From Bacteroidales bacterium UBA5349 (GTDB lineage Bacteria; Bacteroidota; Bacteroidia; Bacteroidales; Tenuifilaceae): DNA of 64,000 bases. Each line of letters opens with the position of its first letter. The stretch's first letter is position 1. The stretch covers positions 1 through 64,000 of the forward strand of contig DHQB01000026.1 in the NCBI GenBank assembly GCA_002410065.1. The letters are read 5' to 3'. Shown in pieces: positions 26,067 through 36,500 of this stretch. A program made the position numbers and the translations under genes. Under the pieces are notes generated by a model. It was not told the origin of the DNA, ran no database searches, and was given only the letters and a program-made list of their open reading frames with translations.

Positions 26067-28625
26067 ATGAACCTAAATCTTACCAAATCAATTTTAACCC
26101 TGATGCTCCTTACCGCTACCCTTGGATTTGGCTTTGCCCAAGGAGTTGTTAAAGGAGTTGTTATTGATGCCAGTAGTGGAGAAACTCTTGTAGGCGCCAC
26201 TATTAGGGTTGAAGGGACTACGGCAGGTACAGCATCATCATTCGATGGGTCGTTTTCACTTCTTGTCCCTAAGGGAAAACAAAAAGTTATTATCGGATTT
26301 ATTGGTTATACCAGTGTTGTTAAGGAGGTAGAACTAAATAATGATTTAAATCTGGGTAAAATACTACTTAATCCAGAATCAATAGGCCTTGAAGAGATAA
26401 TGGTGGTAGCATCTATTGCACGCGACAGGCAAACCCCTGTTGCCGTTTCAACCATTAAGGCCGAAGTGATTGTTGAAAAACTTGGAACCCAAGAGTTCCC
26501 TGAGATTCTTAAATCAACCCCCAGCGTTTACGCTACCAAAAGTAGCGGCGGTTTTGGCGATGGCAGGATTAACATGCGCGGATTCGACTCGAACAACATT
26601 GGCGTTCTTATCAACGGGGTTCCTGTAAACGACATGGAGAGCGGTAGGGTTTACTGGAGCAACTGGGCTGGACTTAGCGATGTAACCCGCACCATGCAGG
26701 TACAACGCGGACTTGGTGCCTCAAGGCTTGCGCTAAGCTCAATTGGGGGTACAATCAACATCATCACCAACTCAACCGAGGCCAGAAAAGGTGGAACAGT
26801 TTCGTATGGTATTGGTAACGATGGGTACAATAAAAAATCGGCAACCGTTTCAACTGGTTTGCTCGATAATGGTTGGGCATTTACCCTTTCGGGTAGCCAA
26901 ACTGTTGGCGATGGTTACATTATGGGTACTGCCTTTGAGGGTTGGTCGTACTTTGTTAATCTCGCAAAACGCATAAACGAAAAGCACTCCCTATCGCTTA
27001 CCGCATTTGGCGCACCACAGTGGCACAACCAAAGGTTTAGCCCACAACTAATCCAGAACTATAGAGAGCACCCCGATGGGCCTCGCTACAACCCCGACAT
27101 GGGCTATCGTAATGGGCAACTTTACACAACAGCATACAACTATTACCACAAGCCCCAAATATCGTTAAACCATTTTTATTCAATTAATCGGAACACCTCG
27201 TTATCCACCTCGCTCTACATGTCGATGTCAGATGGTGGAGGACGCAGAACGTACGGTACTCAAACCGGATGGTTACGCTACAACTCAATTACCGGAAAAC
27301 CCACAGATCAAACCAAATTAACCTCCGATGGGTACCTCGATTTTGACTGGGTAACGGAACAGAATAAACTCTCGATGACCGGTTCTGAGGTAATAATGGC
27401 CAATGCGGTTAACTCGCACGACTGGTATGGCGTACTCTCCACATTCAACACTGATATTGATGCGCTGAAAATTACGGGCGGTCTAGACCTACGCTACTAC
27501 CGAGGATACCACCTGTACGAAATTGAGGACCTATTAGGTGGTGAATACTTTACCAACACAAGTGATATTAACCGCCCAGCTTCAACCCCTCTTCATAAAG
27601 GAGATATTGTTAACTACCATGATTTGGGCGAGGTAATGTGGCAAGGAATTTTTACACAGGCCGAATATGTTAAAGAGAAATATTCTGGATTCCTCTCACT
27701 AGCCCTTTCAAACTCAATGTACCGCAGAACCGACTACTTTAAATATCTGGATTCCGATCCAATGCAACAAACCGATTGGCACTCCTTTATGGCATACAGC
27801 GTTAAAGGTGGAGCAAACTACAATATTTCCGATGAGCATAATGTGTTTGTTAACGGTGGATATTTTACCCGTGCCCCATTTTTCCGCTATGTTTACCTCG
27901 ACAACTCAAACGAGTTCAACCCCGGAGCTAAACTAGAACGCGTAATTTCAACCGAACTTGGATACGGCTATCGTAGCTCAATTCTTGCTGTCAATGTAAG
28001 TCTTTACAGAACCCTTTGGCTTGATAAAGCCCTAACCCGACGGTTTGCTGATCTTACAGCAAACCTAACAGGCCTTAATGCGCTACACCAAGGAGTAGAG
28101 TTTGACTTTACGCTTAGACCCAATAAAAGGCTAGAAGTTAAGGGCATGTTATCTGTTGGCGACTGGAAATGGATCGACGATGTAATTGCCGATATTTACG
28201 ACGAAAACGAGGTGTATTTTGGTACCGCTGAGGTTTTTGCACAAGGCCTTTCTGTTGGCGATGCGGCACAAACAACGGTTGCCCTAGGGGTAGATTACGA
28301 AGTGCTTCCACGCCTGAAAATTGGAGCAGACTACAACTACTACGATAGGCTCTTCGCTTTCTTTAACGTTGAGAACAGAACAACACAATTAAACCGGGGA
28401 ACCAACTCATGGAAATTACCTGACTACCACTTGGTTGACATTAACCTGAAGTACGACTTTAAGATGGGTAACTTTGATGCAACCCTATTTGGTACAGTAA
28501 ATAACCTCCTGGACACTGAGTATATTGCCGATGCAACCGATGGATCGACATACGATTATAAAACCGCAACAGTCTATTACGGATTTGGTCGTACATGGAG
28601 TGGTTCACTGCGCATACGTTTCTAA
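26067..28625 (+). CDS. TonB-dependent receptor (FecA-like plug)
   Basis: This 852-residue outer-membrane active transporter has a signal peptide (about 1-25, ending FAQ), a carboxypeptidase-like domain (about 28-108, VVKGVVIDASSGETLVGATI) and a plug domain (about 115-235: RINMRGFDSNNIGVLINGVP, then SSIGGTINIIT). A barrel follows, ending in LRIRF with a terminal aromatic residue. The plug resembles siderophore/FecA-type receptors more than SusC proteins. The next gene, a lipoprotein, starts 26 bases downstream and is probably co-transcribed as a surface partner. Substrate is not determined. Confidence 0.85.
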   Translation: MNLNLTKSILTLMLLTATLGFGFAQGVVKGVVIDASSGETLVGATIRVEGTTAGTASSFDGSFSLLVPKGKQKVIIGFIGYTSVVKEVELNNDLNLGKILLNPESIGLEEIMVVASIARDRQTPVAVSTIKAEVIVEKLGTQEFPEILKSTPSVYATKSSGGFGDGRINMRGFDSNNIGVLINGVPVNDMESGRVYWSNWAGLSDVTRTMQVQRGLGASRLALSSIGGTINIITNSTEARKGGTVSYGIGNDGYNKKSATVSTGLLDNGWAFTLSGSQTVGDGYIMGTAFEGWSYFVNLAKRINEKHSLSLTAFGAPQWHNQRFSPQLIQNYREHPDGPRYNPDMGYRNGQLYTTAYNYYHKPQISLNHFYSINRNTSLSTSLYMSMSDGGGRRTYGTQTGWLRYNSITGKPTDQTKLTSDGYLDFDWVTEQNKLSMTGSEVIMANAVNSHDWYGVLSTFNTDIDALKITGGLDLRYYRGYHLYEIEDLLGGEYFTNTSDINRPASTPLHKGDIVNYHDLGEVMWQGIFTQAEYVKEKYSGFLSLALSNSMYRRTDYFKYLDSDPMQQTDWHSFMAYSVKGGANYNISDEHNVFVNGGYFTRAPFFRYVYLDNSNEFNPGAKLERVISTELGYGYRSSILAVNVSLYRTLWLDKALTRRFADLTANLTGLNALHQGVEFDFTLRPNKRLEVKGMLSVGDWKWIDDVIADIYDENEVYFGTAEVFAQGLSVGDAAQTTVALGVDYEVLPRLKIGADYNYYDRLFAFFNVENRTTQLNRGTNSWKLPDYHLVDINLKYDFKMGNFDATLFGTVNNLLDTEYIADATDGSTYDYKTATVYYGFGRTWSGSLRIRF

Positions 28626-28651
28626 TTAGCTCACTACAAAAAGACAGATAA

Positions 28652-30070
28652 ATGAAAACATTCAACTACATATTCGCCAGTTTTATGGTAGCAATTTTAA
28701 TGCTATCGGCCTGCGAGCCCAACAAGGAACTTTACGAAGACCTTGATGCAGAATTAAAGCCTTTTAACAAAACGATTGAGTACACCCTAACCGATTTAGA
28801 CTATACCTCGCTTACTGGTGCCATTAAACAGTATAAAGCTTTTAACGACACAGCCATTGCAATGGACTATGTACCAGGTATTTTAGCCAAAAAGTTTATT
28901 GCCCTAAACTTGGGCAGTTCAGCAAAAGTAAACTATAACTTTATGGTTGTTGATACAGTTAAGGCATGGGAAAAGGTTATTTTTGGCTATACTCTAACTG
29001 CTGCCGACTACAATGCAATTGGGGGTTTTGTTGCAACTTACGATTATTTTTTCAATACCCCTGGTTATCTTGCAAAAGACTATCTGCCTAACTACCTACC
29101 TAACTTATACCCCACTCCTGAAGTAAAAGACTCTGTTGTTATTATATACAACTTTAACCCACAGGGAACTACTGTGATCCCCAATGCAGATTGGTATAGG
29201 TATGATACCATTAGCGGGAATACTCTTGGCTGGATATATCAGAGGACCATAACCGAACTTATAGAATGTGATATTGTTTTTGATGAGGATGACTACTATA
29301 CCGGTATGATGCTCTCGAACCCATTCTTCCCCAACATCTCGGAAGCTGAGCGCAGGATCCCAATTTGGCTTAAGATTAACTTTCCGTATGCTTTAAAGGG
29401 TAATAAACAATTGATACAGTATGCTTACGGAACTGCATTAAATAGCCTAACCAACAAAGCTATACAGTACGAGTACAATGGCACCGATTGGGTGAAGCTA
29501 ATTGGGTATAAAATTGAAGTGCGCTCGGAGCAATACGTATTCTCGCAGAATGGCTGGGTATTCGATCCTACCATCCGTTTTAAAATGGGAAAAGCAGACT
29601 ATACCACCATTGCCGAAAACGACCCTATCCCTCACCCAAAATATAGTGATTTGGGATACTATTATGGTGCAAGTGGGAATTACAGCAACTTCGATATGAG
29701 GGTGCAATTCTTCCACCTAAAGCCTTACACTAATGTAATAAACGAAGAAACAACCATAACTTACACCCCCGAAGAGAATGACCCTGAACTTTGGAATCTA
29801 TACAACAACGAAGGTGCCGAGGCAGTAACAGAGTTACTTTTCCAAAGGATACTTCAGGAAGGTTTAATACTACTACTCGAGCATAAATTCCCAACTGCAA
29901 AACCTCTTTCAGAGGGAGTTGAAGTTCACTATGTAGTTCAATTTGAAACCTACCACGATGATCTTTCACGCGGATACCTCGAAGCGGAGTACAAATGCGT
30001 TACCGCCGCAACTGGGGTAAATTCCGCTAAGTTTGAGTTTGTTGACGGGCCAAGACCAAGAAGTAATTAA
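28652..30070 (+). CDS. Putative surface lipoprotein partner of the TonB receptor
   Basis: This 472-residue lipoprotein has a signal peptide with lipobox MLSAC (C21). Two adjacent segments are related: YTLTDLDYTSLTGAI (about 46) and YTLTAADYNAIGGFV (about 112), each followed by an FN-x-P/Y-containing strand; a weaker third copy (FKMGKADYTTIA) occurs near 310. The C-terminal half is rich in tyrosine and aspartate. It does not look like SusD (no TPR-type helical core). Its position 26 bases after the receptor gene, with a terminator behind, suggests a receptor-lipoprotein pair that captures the ligand at the surface. Function is otherwise unknown. Confidence 0.65.
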   Translation: MKTFNYIFASFMVAILMLSACEPNKELYEDLDAELKPFNKTIEYTLTDLDYTSLTGAIKQYKAFNDTAIAMDYVPGILAKKFIALNLGSSAKVNYNFMVVDTVKAWEKVIFGYTLTAADYNAIGGFVATYDYFFNTPGYLAKDYLPNYLPNLYPTPEVKDSVVIIYNFNPQGTTVIPNADWYRYDTISGNTLGWIYQRTITELIECDIVFDEDDYYTGMMLSNPFFPNISEAERRIPIWLKINFPYALKGNKQLIQYAYGTALNSLTNKAIQYEYNGTDWVKLIGYKIEVRSEQYVFSQNGWVFDPTIRFKMGKADYTTIAENDPIPHPKYSDLGYYYGASGNYSNFDMRVQFFHLKPYTNVINEETTITYTPEENDPELWNLYNNEGAEAVTELLFQRILQEGLILLLEHKFPTAKPLSEGVEVHYVVQFETYHDDLSRGYLEAEYKCVTAATGVNSAKFEFVDGPRPRSN

Positions 30071-30089
30071 TTTGTAACACAACCCACCT

Positions 30090-30128
30090 AAAAGGATGTG
30101 CTGAATTTACTTTTCAGCACATCCTTTT
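30090..30128 (+). terminator. Terminator of the receptor-lipoprotein operon
   Basis: A 16-base stem (AAAAGGATGTGCTGAA and its complement) with a 7-base loop ends in TTTTGC. It is 19 bases after the stop. Confidence 0.8.
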
Positions 30129-30194
30129 GCTTTATCCCCCATATTACAACAGGTTCAACGTTAAAAGCTGAGTCTCATATGTATTACATATCTA

Positions 30195-30230
30195 TTTGTT
30201 AGCGTGACACTTGCAATGTTGATAACTTTG
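30195..30230 (+). promoter_or_regulatory. Possible nrdJ promoter
   Basis: TAACTTTG at 30223-30230 matches TAnnTTTG. The nearest TTTG (30195-30198) is 24 bases upstream, longer than usual. The leader would be about 150 bases. The rest of the 320-base gap shows no further feature, and no cobalamin riboswitch was recognised. Confidence 0.3.
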
Positions 30231-30390
30231 GTTAATTGTTTACTTCTTCAACTAGCAAAGCTTGGAGTAAACGGGTTTGGTTTTATATCTTGCAAACACT
30301 TTTGGCATAGTTGAAAAATTTTGCATAATCCTTTTTTTCAACTCAATAGAAATTTTAAGAAATTTTAAATTATAAAACCAACTTACCAAA

Positions 30391-32955
30391 ATGAATAAGG
30401 GGGAAGTGTCATTGATGAACGAAATTAAGGAAAAGAGAAAAGTTTATTCCTTTGAAGAGGCCTTAAGTGCTTCAACAGTATATTTTAAAGGCGATGAAAT
30501 GGCAGCTAAGGTGTGGGTTAGCAAGTATGCACTAAAGGATAGCTATGGCAATATCTTTGAATGCTCGCCCGATGACATGCACCGTAGGCTTGCTAAAGAG
30601 ATTGCCCGTATTGAAACAAAATATGCAAATCCCATGAGCGAGGAGGATATATTTAATCTTCTTAAGGAGTTTAAGTATATTGTCCCTCAGGGTGGTCCCA
30701 TGACCGGCATTGGAAACCCGTTTCAAATCGCTAGCCTTTCAAACTGCTTTGTTATAGGCTCAAAAGGTGATGCCGATTCGTATGGCGGAATAATGAAAAT
30801 TGACGAGGAGCAGGTACAGCTCATGAAGCGTCGTGGAGGCGTAGGTCACGATCTATCGCACATTAGGCCAAAGGGCAGTCCGGTGCTCAATAGCGCACTT
30901 ACCTCAACCGGTGTTGTGCCGTTTATGGAGCGCTACTCAAACTCAACCCGCGAGGTTGCCCAGGATGGTCGTAGAGGTGCACTTATGCTCTCTATTTCCG
31001 TTAAGCATCCCGATGCCGAAAAGTTTATTGATGCAAAAATGGAGGCTGGTAAAATAACCGGCGCCAACGTATCGGTAAAAATTGATGATGAATTTATGAA
31101 GGCTGTTGTTGATGGAACCCCCTACGTTCAGCAATATCCCGTAAACTCACCCAATCCTTCATATCGCCAAGAGATTAATGCTCACGATATTTGGAAGAAG
31201 ATAATTCACAATGCCTGGAAATCAGCAGAACCTGGAGTGCTCTTCTGGGATACGGTTATAAATGAATCGATAGCCGATAGGTATGCCGATTTAGGATTTC
31301 AGACTGTATCAACCAATCCTTGTGGCGAAATTCCCCTTTGCCCATACGATAGTTGCCGCCTTTTGGCACTTAATCTTTATGCCTATGTTGATAAGCCTTT
31401 CACATCAGAGGCTAAGTTCAACTTCGAACTTTTTAAGAAGCATGTTCATAGTGCACAAAGAATAATGGATGATATTATTGACCTTGAACTAGAAAAAATT
31501 GATGCTATACAGGCTAAAATTGATCGCGACCCAGAGGATGAAGAAGTAAAAGCCGTTGAAAGCAATCTTTGGAATAAAATTCGACAGAAAGCAATTCAGG
31601 GGCGCAGAACTGGCGTTGGCATAACCGCCGAAGGCGATATGCTTGCTGCACTTGGCCTACAGTATGGGTCTGATAACGCAACTGATTTTGCCGTTGAAGT
31701 TCAAAAAACTTTAGCCGTTGAGGCTTATCGCTCATCAGTATTCCTGGCAAAAGAGCGTGGCCCGTTCCCTATTTTTGATGCTCAGCGCGAAAAGAACCAT
31801 CCTTTTATCAGCAGAATTAAAAATGAGGATGAGGCGCTTTACGCTGATATGGTAAAGTATGGCCGCAGAAACATTGCCTTGTTAACCATTGCACCAACTG
31901 GTACTACAAGCCTAATGACCCAAACTTCATCGGGCATTGAACCTGTATTTATGCCCTATTACAAGCGTAGGCGCAAGGTAAACCCAAATGATCAAAACAT
32001 TGTTGTTTCATTCGTTGATGAGGTTGGTGACTCGTGGGAGGAGTACAACGTTTTTCATCATAAATTTTTAACCTGGCTTGAGGTTAATGGCCATAACCCC
32101 GAGGAGGTGAAACTTTACCCTGAGGCGGAGGTTCAGAAATTGATTGAAAAATCGCCGTACCACAAGGCCACATCAAATGATGTTGACTGGCTTAGCAAGG
32201 TAAAAATGCAGGGGATGATTCAAAAATGGGTTGATCACTCCATTAGCGTTACTGTAAACCTACCTGAGGATATTTCTGAAGAGATGGTGGCCAAGGTTTA
32301 CCAAACCGCATGGGAAAGCGGATGTAAGGGATGCACTGTTTATCGCGATGGTTCACGCGATGGCGTACTAATTTCTGCAACTAAAAAAAATCAGAATGAT
32401 GTTGAGGCTGCTCCAGCCAAGCGCCCCAATATTTTAGATTGTGAAGTAATCCGTTTTAAAAATAACCACGAGAATTGGATTGCCTTTGTTGGACTATACA
32501 ACGGAAAACCGTACGAGATTTTTACAGGTTTATCGGAGGATGATGTGCTACCAATCCCCAAAGCCGTTACAAACGGAAGTATTATAAAGATTAATGATAA
32601 AAACGGAAGCCGTTACGATTTTCAGTATATAGATAAGTATGGTTATACCAACACCATGGGTGGACTATCGCACATGTTTAACAAGGAGTTTTGGAATTAT
32701 GCCAAGCTAATTTCTGGAGTACTTCGCAACGGAATGCCCATAACCGATGTGGTTAATCTAATTAGCTCACTCAGGCTTGATAACGAAACCATTAACACTT
32801 GGAACGCCGGGGTTGAGAGAGCTTTACGTCGCTATATACCTGATGGCACAAAGGCAAAAACAGGTAAAAAATGTACCGAGTGTGGTTCTGAATCGCTAAT
32901 TTACCAAGAGGGCTGCCTAATTTGTCAGAGTTGCGGTAACTCTAAATGTGGATAG
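30391..32955 (+). CDS. nrdJ: Adenosylcobalamin-dependent (class II) ribonucleotide reductase
   Basis: This 854-residue enzyme reduces ribonucleotides to deoxyribonucleotides with a cobalamin-generated thiyl radical and does not need oxygen. Visible residues are C119 in SLSNCFVIG and C311 in NPCGEIPLC, where the radical-bearing cysteine lies. The PTGTTSLMTQTSSGIEPVF phosphate-binding loop is also present. The C-terminal 170 residues hold a separate domain and then a four-cysteine zinc ribbon (CTECG, CLICQSCG) with the thiol-relay CG end. The start is ATG 30391; a second ATG eight codons on is possible. Class II reductase suits an anaerobe or a facultative organism. It is monocistronic. Confidence 0.95.
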   Translation: MNKGEVSLMNEIKEKRKVYSFEEALSASTVYFKGDEMAAKVWVSKYALKDSYGNIFECSPDDMHRRLAKEIARIETKYANPMSEEDIFNLLKEFKYIVPQGGPMTGIGNPFQIASLSNCFVIGSKGDADSYGGIMKIDEEQVQLMKRRGGVGHDLSHIRPKGSPVLNSALTSTGVVPFMERYSNSTREVAQDGRRGALMLSISVKHPDAEKFIDAKMEAGKITGANVSVKIDDEFMKAVVDGTPYVQQYPVNSPNPSYRQEINAHDIWKKIIHNAWKSAEPGVLFWDTVINESIADRYADLGFQTVSTNPCGEIPLCPYDSCRLLALNLYAYVDKPFTSEAKFNFELFKKHVHSAQRIMDDIIDLELEKIDAIQAKIDRDPEDEEVKAVESNLWNKIRQKAIQGRRTGVGITAEGDMLAALGLQYGSDNATDFAVEVQKTLAVEAYRSSVFLAKERGPFPIFDAQREKNHPFISRIKNEDEALYADMVKYGRRNIALLTIAPTGTTSLMTQTSSGIEPVFMPYYKRRRKVNPNDQNIVVSFVDEVGDSWEEYNVFHHKFLTWLEVNGHNPEEVKLYPEAEVQKLIEKSPYHKATSNDVDWLSKVKMQGMIQKWVDHSISVTVNLPEDISEEMVAKVYQTAWESGCKGCTVYRDGSRDGVLISATKKNQNDVEAAPAKRPNILDCEVIRFKNNHENWIAFVGLYNGKPYEIFTGLSEDDVLPIPKAVTNGSIIKINDKNGSRYDFQYIDKYGYTNTMGGLSHMFNKEFWNYAKLISGVLRNGMPITDVVNLISSLRLDNETINTWNAGVERALRRYIPDGTKAKTGKKCTECGSESLIYQEGCLICQSCGNSKCG

Positions 32956-32981
32956 GCTTTCAATCAACCATACATAAAACC

Positions 32982-33010
32982 AATCCCCTGTTGAATATCA
33001 GCAGGGGATT
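32982..33010 (+). terminator. Terminator between nrdJ and the ProX-like gene
   Basis: The stem AATCCCCTG/CAGGGGATT with partial extension (TTGA/TCAG) is followed by TTTTCTTTT on the plus strand. The two flanking genes converge, so it may serve both. Confidence 0.7.
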
Positions 33011-33020
33011 TTCTTTTCAG

Positions 33021-33527
33021 CTAGTATAGCTCTATAAACTCAAAGCTATTCCCCACATGGTTTAGGTACTTCATAAATCCTTCGAAGGGAATAACTAGGG
33101 ATGCAGTGTTTAAATTAGGGTGAAAACTAATCCTTTGGGCCTTTTGCAGATTGCTATCGATAAAAAGGTGCACATGGTTTCCCAAATCGTGAATTAGGCC
33201 AAAGGGTGATACAGAGCCCGGCTCTAGGCCAAGGTACTTCATCATCCGTTTAGGCGATGCAAATGAGAGTTTTCCTTGATTGAGCCTTTGCTCAAGGTCG
33301 CGAATATTTAGAGTTTGAACACAATCGAAAACAACAAGATAGTGCTTATTACCCTTATGGTTTCTGAAGAAAAGGTTTTTGCAATGTGCGGAGTCAATCC
33401 CTTCCCAATACTTTGAGGCTTCCTCAACTGTGGGCACTGGGGGATGCTCATGGTAATCAAAACTAACGCCGAGATTACTAAGGGTTTCATAAACCTTAGC
33501 ATCGCCGCGATATATATTATTTGTCAT
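33021..33527 (-). CDS. YbaK/ProX-type aminoacyl-tRNA deacylase
   Basis: This 168-residue stand-alone editing-domain protein has the KNLFFRNHKGNKHYLVV segment, PGSVSPFGLIHD and SNLQKAQRISFHPNLNTAS, the pattern of ProX-type proteins. They hydrolyse mischarged tRNA (for example Ala-tRNA-Pro) in trans. The gene starts six bases after the end of the SpoIIE-type gene on the same strand, so the two are probably co-transcribed, though no functional link is evident. Family is firm; the exact mischarged tRNA is not. Confidence 0.85.
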   Translation of the reverse strand: MTNNIYRGDAKVYETLSNLGVSFDYHEHPPVPTVEEASKYWEGIDSAHCKNLFFRNHKGNKHYLVVFDCVQTLNIRDLEQRLNQGKLSFASPKRMMKYLGLEPGSVSPFGLIHDLGNHVHLFIDSNLQKAQRISFHPNLNTASLVIPFEGFMKYLNHVGNSFEFIELY

Positions 33528-33533
33528 AGTAGG

Positions 33534-36500
33534 CTAAATTCTCACTCCCATTATCACAATATCATCAATTCTTGGAGTAGTACCTTGCCAACTTACCAAC
33601 CGTTGGTGGAGCAACTCATGCTGCTTTTCCATGGGTAAGTGGTGTATTTTTAGTAGAAGTTCTTTCAGGTTTTTAATCATAAACTTCCGCTGATCAGGGC
33701 CCCCGAACTGATCGGCATACCCATCAGAGAAGGTATAAATAACATCTCCTTTTTTGTACTCCATCACATTGTTGGTGAAAGGAGTATCGTACTTAATGTG
33801 GATACCAATTGGCATCTTATCTCCCTTAAATTGCAGAAGTTCATTGTCGCGGACAATAAGCATCGGGTTGTTTGCCCCTGCAAATTCAAGCAATCCAGTA
33901 TCGGTATCGATAATATATACCGCTATGTCCATTCCATCCTTGTTTTCGCCCATCTTACCTGTTTGATGCAACGAAGCAATAATCATTGTACGAAGTTGAT
34001 CGAGCATCTGCGAAGCAGTAAACTTCTCTCCCTTACCCGTAATCTGGGTTAGGAACGCTATTCCTAACATGCTCATAAAACCTCCAGGAACACCGTGCCC
34101 AGTACAATCGGCAACTACGCAAATTTTACGATTCCCTATTTGGGTATGCCAATAAAAATCGCCGCTTACAATATCGCGGGGCATAAAGAGGATAAAGTAA
34201 TCCTTAAAAATTTCATCGATTGCCTCTTTGGGCGTAAGAAGAGCATTCTGTATTCTACTTGCATAGTTAATGCTACTTTTAATCTCCTCATTCTGCTCAA
34301 AGATTGTATCTCGCTGATGCTCTAGTTCCTCTTTTTGTGCAACAACTTCAGCAGTACGCTCTTTCACTATTTGCTCAAGCCTAATTTTCTCAGCAATCAG
34401 CCTTCGGGTATTATACGCAACAAGTCCCCAAACCAAAAGACCCAACAGAATAACATATCCAATAATAGCTACCATAGAACGATACCATGGGGGTGATACA
34501 GAAAAACTATACTCCGCAATCTCACTCTCAACACCAAAAACATTGCGTGCTTTAACTTTAAAAGTGTAATGTCCCTCCGATAGGTTAGTATAAATAGGAG
34601 TTGGCGTTGTTGTCCATTTGCTCCATTCTTCTTCGTTACCATCTAATAGGTAACTATACTCCGTTTTCTCCACACTCTCGTAAAACGATGAGGATACATC
34701 AAATGTAATGCTATTGTACTTAAAGGATAGTGAATAAATTTGTTTATCATTCTGCGTTAGGCAGGTTGCAAGTTCACCATTCTCCAAAAACTTTACATAT
34801 GCTCCTTCAAAAAGAACTGAATCGCCCTTTGTGGTTACTCTTCGAATAAGAGCATTGTAGGGAACATCAAAATTTTGGTTTACCTTCCTATTGTATGAGT
34901 ATAGTTCTGCTGAAATAACAACCCATAGAATATCCCCATCGGCATATAAGTAATCGCTCCATCTACTAGGTATTACTTTAAATGGTTTTGAAATAATCCC
35001 TGGAGTTCCATTTGTTTTTCCATGTAATTCTATCCACCCCTGCCCTTTACCATCGGAGCAAGCCATAGCATAGCCGTTGTCATAACTAACAACTCTACCA
35101 ACGCCTTTATCATCAACGGCATAACTCATTCCGGGGAGTTTCGCAACCTCAATGCTATCTGTGGATTCGTTAAAATGATAAATCCCCCCACTTGTAAGGA
35201 AATAAATTTTCCCATCGGCAATAAACATGGAGAGATTCTTATTTGAGGGAAGACCTTGCTCAACCCCATATTCAGTAACAAGGGTATCCTTATCAAGCTG
35301 AACCCTGGTAATTCCGTCGGAGTTGGTAACTATCCAAAGATCATTTAAAGAAACTTCGCCAATGGATCTATACTCCTTCTTGAGAATATCTCTTTTAATT
35401 CTTCCTAAGTCTTTCCATGCATAGCCATTCCACTCCATGGCAGCAAAGGAACCGCTCATCCCAATATACACACGATTAGGGTTCTTTTTACTCTGATGTA
35501 ACGAGTAAGCAATATGTACAATTTTATCTTTAAACTCAGAAGTATTGCTAATACTCCTAACACGAAACCTATCATCAATCTCAAAAATTCCATTGGAAAT
35601 AGTTCCAACAAGCAACTTCTCCTTATTCGTTTTTGGTTCTTTAAAAATTAAATGCGACCATGCAGCAGAGTTAATCTGGGATAACTGCTTAAATCTGGAT
35701 GTTCCTCTGAAATCAACCTCCTGATAAAAAACCCCGGACATCGTAAAAACGAACAAGGTTCCGTTGAAACGAGTAACTCCAGTAATACCACCAACTAGTC
35801 CCGATTCTTTGGAAAACTTTCTAATGGGTGAATGAATGTCAACTTGAGCTATCCCTACGTTTAAACCTAGCCAAAGAGGTCCCGAATTCCCTTTCGCGCC
35901 TTGCTGATATGAATATAACACCGAACCATCCAAAAGACCATTATATTCACTTAAGATTTCTATGGGAGTTCCCTCTTTATCTAGTTGTACAAATCCATAA
36001 TATTCATCAAATAAGAAATTTACTCCTAGTGTAGTATCGTTTACAATTGTTGCATGGTAAGCCTGCAATTCTTGATCCATTAACTTACCATAAAAACTAT
36101 CATTGTGCTTTAGTTTTTTAACCTCACCACTATTCTGGTTATAGTGAAACAAGCCTTTATTGGTAACCACTGTTGCGGTAGAGTCGTTGTATGTCAACAT
36201 ACTCCAGATGTCGCTATGGGCAAAGAAATTACCGTTTTTTGCAACTATAATAGAGGTGTCCACCAACTCACGTAACCCTGCACTATAGGAACCAATATAG
36301 TAACGGTTATTTACAGTAAAAGAAAGTAAATTATAGTATCGTTGCCCTTGGTTTAGGCCTTTTACACTTACCTTTTCACCATCATATATAAACAGGTAGT
36401 TCCTGTTGTGAAAGTATATATCACCCCTAAACTGGTATATTTTATTGACATCGGAAAAATGGCCAACGGAGTCTGTTAGTAGAGGAAGCAGTGATTTGTA

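Noticed and set aside
28652..30070. SusD-type glycan-binding protein
   Set aside because: No TPR-like helical core or SusD motifs; the preceding receptor is FecA-like rather than SusC-like.
30129..30390. Cobalamin riboswitch before the B12-dependent reductase
   Set aside because: No B12-box-like sequence or matching set of stems could be recognised in the 260 bases before the gene.
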